Assembly (NCBI GenBank): GCA_035294145.1
Contig: DATGLL010000132.1
Location: 37,594-101,593, forward strand
From: CADDZO01 sp035294145
GTDB taxonomy: Bacteria > Chloroflexota > Dormibacteria > Dormibacterales > Dormibacteraceae
Reading direction: 5' to 3'
Length of the DNA: 64,000 bases
Both the position numbers and the translations under genes were made by a program. The notes below the pieces were generated by a model, which saw only the letters and a list, made by a program, of their open reading frames with translations, had not been told where the DNA came from and ran no database searches. Positions 61,959 to 64,000 of the stretch are shown here, in pieces. Position 1 is the first letter of the stretch. Each line of letters begins with the position of its first letter.

Positions 61959-62394
61959 GCCCCCCATCCGTGGGGTCGCGTTCGAATGGGCAGGGGGGGC
62001 TCGAGTCGCCCCGGCGGGGGCGCGATCGTGGTCGGCGACGTGAGACCGCCCCGTCGAAAGGGATGACCTGGTGGGGGAACCACCAGGGCGCTGCCGGCCA
62101 GCGATGGCGGAGCGCCCGGAGGGTGGCATGGTGGCCCTGACCGCGGGTGCGCTGGGCGTCGGAGGGCCCGCTCGCCCGATCCGACGCGCGCAGAGGGCAG
62201 AGGGGCCATGGCCCCACGGCGTTGGCCAGGTGGCGATTGCAGATCGGGCGGTGGGCGAGGGCGGGCTTGCCTTTGCTCGAGCGGCGGGTGACCGACGCCT
62301 TGTCGGCGTGGGGTTGTCGCGAGTTCGGCGACGCGAGCGGCTCGAGGCGGTCATCGATCCCGGGAACCCTCTCCCCCGGCACCTCGGCTCAGCG
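61959..62394. other. Gap between oppD and the possible minus-strand ORF
   Basis: No intact gene is evident. The minus strand has a protein-like composition in one frame (LASPNSRQPHADKASVTRRS; PALAHRPICNRHLANAVGP), which is the same frame as the possible ORF at 62395-62895 but separated from it by a stop codon. This could be the remnant of a longer gene. Confidence 0.3.
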
Positions 62395-62895
62395 TCACCG
62401 TTGCCGTCCACGCCTCGGGGCGCCGAGCGGGAGCCGTCGGACGTGGTCGGCCGTGGCCCGGGGCGGGATGGGACCGGCCAGGAACCTGACCTGGGCCGGT
62501 TGCTCGTGGGTCGGCCAGGGGTCGATGATGAGGCGGACCTTGGCCGGGTCCGGTTCCCGCCTGGCGGGGTGGGTGATGGGCTGAACCATCGCCTGGGGAT
62601 GGCGCTCGCCCCGGGTCACGTCTCCCACCGTCTCGCCGGGGGTGTCCAGGGCGATCGGGTGGAGGCCCTGCGCCCCGTTGACCCCGAGAGCGCGCCTCGA
62701 GACCACCTTGACGACGTGGCGATGGCCATAGGGACGCTCGGACGCGCGGATGGACCGGTCCTCGCGGCGCCCCGGTGGGCCGTCGGCCCCCAGGGGCCAG
62801 CCCCGGGGAGGCCGTCTCCACCCGGTCCCGGGAGGGGGGCACGAGAGCGCCTCCCGGGATCGCACCCCGATCAAGGAGGGGAGGGCTATCGGCAC
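62395..62895 (-). CDS. Possible minus-strand gene between oppD and oppF (unknown function)
   Basis: A 166-residue frame whose second half has natural-looking sequence (VVSRRALGVNGAQGLHPIAL; EPDPAKVRLIIDPWPTHEQP). In a hand count of about 73 codons, positions 1, 2 and 3 of this frame had roughly 77%, 49% and 90% G+C, the normal coding pattern of this genome, while the opposite strand did not. The N-terminal third is Arg/Pro-rich, so the true start may be later. No family was recognised. It is divergent from oppF. Confidence 0.3.
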   Translation of the reverse strand: MPIALPSLIGVRSREALSCPPPGTGWRRPPRGWPLGADGPPGRREDRSIRASERPYGHRHVVKVVSRRALGVNGAQGLHPIALDTPGETVGDVTRGERHPQAMVQPITHPARREPDPAKVRLIIDPWPTHEQPAQVRFLAGPIPPRATADHVRRLPLGAPRRGRQR

Positions 62896-62896
62896 C

Positions 62897-63937
62897 GTGA
62901 GAGGTGAGGCGACTGCCCCCTTGCCGCCGGGGGCAGGATCGACTGGGGCCGGCGAGGACCGAGCCCCGATCCTCGAGGCCCGCGGGCTTCGGACCTATTT
63001 CCCGATCCGTCGCGGCATCCTGCAGCGCACGGTCGGGCACGTGCGCGCGGTCGATGGCGTCGACCTGGCCGTGACGCCGGGCGAGACCCTGGGCCTGGTG
63101 GGTGAGTCCGGCTGCGGCAAGTCGACCCTGGGGCGCTCTCTGCTGCGCCTGGTGGAGCCTACGGCGGGTGAGGTCAGGTTCGACGGACGTGACGTCCTCG
63201 CCCTACGAGGGCAGGCACTGAAGGCGCTGCGGCGAGACATGCAGATCATCTTCCAAGATCCGATCGGCTCGCTTGATCCACGCATGACCGTGCGCCAGAT
63301 CGTTGGCGAAGGGCTCGCCGCTCACCGCATCGGCAATGCGCGCGAGCGTGAGGCTCGGGTGCTGGAGATACTGGGGCGGGTGGGCCTTCGCCCCGAGCAC
63401 GCAGGACGCTATCCGCATGAGTTCTCGGGCGGCCAGCGACAGCGGATTGGCATCGCTCGAGCCCTGGTCGTGCAGCCGCGGTTGGTGATCGCGGATGAGC
63501 CGGTCTCGGCGCTGGATGTGTCCATCCAGTCCCAGGTCCTGAACTTGCTCGTGGAGCTGAAGCGGGACCTGGCGCTCACCTACCTGTTCATTGCCCATGA
63601 CCTGGCCGTGGTCGGCTACATCTCGGATCGCATCGCGGTCATGTACCTGGGCAAGGTGGTGGAGACGGCGTCGGCCCGAGAGTTGTTCCGCCGCCCCCTC
63701 CATCCCTACACGGTTGCCCTGCTGTCCGCCATTCCCGAGCCGTCCCCGGGGAAGAAGCGGCGCCGGGTCGTCCTTGGTGGGGACGTCCCCAGCCCTGTCA
63801 GCCCCCCCTCGGGGTGTCGGTTCCGCACCCGTTGCCCGGTTGCCCAGGAGACGTGCGCTCAGGTGGAGCCCCCGCTGGAGGAGAAGGAGCCCGGCCACCT
63901 GGTTGCTTGCCATTTCGCGGGGTCTGCCACCCCCTGA
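62897..63937 (+). CDS. oppF: Oligopeptide ABC transporter ATP-binding protein, OppF/DppF type
   Basis: The 346-residue ATPase has Walker A GESGCGKST, signature FSGGQRQRIGIARAL, Walker B LVIADEPVSALDVSIQSQ and the C-terminal Cys motif CRFRTRCPVAQETC. GTG 62897 is preceded by a GGAGGGGAGGG tract; about 25 linker residues precede the ABC domain (LRTYFPIRRGIL). It completes the ATPase pair with oppD but lies 938 bp from it. Nothing was seen in the last 63 bases after its stop. Confidence 0.92.
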   Translation: MRGEATAPLPPGAGSTGAGEDRAPILEARGLRTYFPIRRGILQRTVGHVRAVDGVDLAVTPGETLGLVGESGCGKSTLGRSLLRLVEPTAGEVRFDGRDVLALRGQALKALRRDMQIIFQDPIGSLDPRMTVRQIVGEGLAAHRIGNAREREARVLEILGRVGLRPEHAGRYPHEFSGGQRQRIGIARALVVQPRLVIADEPVSALDVSIQSQVLNLLVELKRDLALTYLFIAHDLAVVGYISDRIAVMYLGKVVETASARELFRRPLHPYTVALLSAIPEPSPGKKRRRVVLGGDVPSPVSPPSGCRFRTRCPVAQETCAQVEPPLEEKEPGHLVACHFAGSATP

Positions 63938-64000
63938 GCCACAGAGGACGAAGCTGAGCGTCCGGTCAGCGTCCGTGCCGCCCACCTCCGCGATCGTTCC

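Overview
The window is a dense stretch of very GC-rich chromosome (about 70% G+C by eye, third codon positions mostly G or C) with about 60 protein genes, short intergenic gaps and no visible rRNA, tRNA, CRISPR array, insertion sequence or prophage. The gene set (GuaB3-type IMP dehydrogenase homologue, PHB-accumulation-type regulator, DUF309, DUF885, DUF4332, HD phosphohydrolase, YajQ, lone HisA) and lipoproteins with lipoboxes point to a free-living heterotroph of the Terrabacteria type. Chloroflexota, Dormibacterota or a deep actinobacterial lineage all fit; this placement is inference. About twenty genes carry a TANNNT hexamer 6-12 bases upstream of their start codon, usually without a Shine-Dalgarno sequence, so leaderless transcripts appear common.

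Layout: 1-5.5 kb holds the end of a secreted Ig-like protein, a large STAND NTPase with ten tetratricopeptide repeats, an unknown gene and endonuclease III. 5.5-15.4 kb is a leftward cluster for purine synthesis (guaB3-guaA-purD-purE) followed by a biotin-carboxylase module (a divergent carboxyltransferase/BCCP fusion, a hydroxyisobutyrate-dehydrogenase-like gene and accC), a NUDIX hydrolase and a YbjQ-type protein. 15.5-25.2 kb has glutamate dehydrogenase, a PhaR-like regulator, threonine dehydratase, an HD phosphohydrolase, a two-domain VOC protein, a molybdopterin-binding protein, a sugar dehydrogenase lipoprotein and a phosphoesterase. 25.3-34 kb has a sugar-nucleotide epimerase, a DUF885 hydrolase, nicotinamidase back-to-back with greA, a long-chain acyl-CoA synthetase and a large protein with a nucleoside-phosphorylase-like end.

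34-48 kb has two cation diffusion facilitators, a DUF47/Pit phosphate pair, Ppx/GppA, fumarase, a GNAT/TPR divergent pair, a possible toxin-antitoxin pair, an ECF-sigma-like protein fused to a membrane anchor and extracellular domain, enoyl-CoA hydratase and an ApbE-like gene. 48-57 kb has a second GNAT protein, two MFS exporters, an SRPBCC protein, a CitE-type lyase, hisA and yajQ. 57-64 kb has ilvE, glycerate kinase and an oligopeptide-type ABC transporter (binding lipoprotein plus two ATPases) from which the permease genes are missing.

The most unusual observations are: a carboxyltransferase that keeps its biotin site but has lost key catalytic residues; the one-piece sigma/TM/AMIN-like protein; a 23-bp divergent promoter in which both -10 boxes occupy the same bases; a perfect palindrome over the -10 box of the PhaR-like gene; and two genes whose best starts seem not to be ATG, GTG or TTG.
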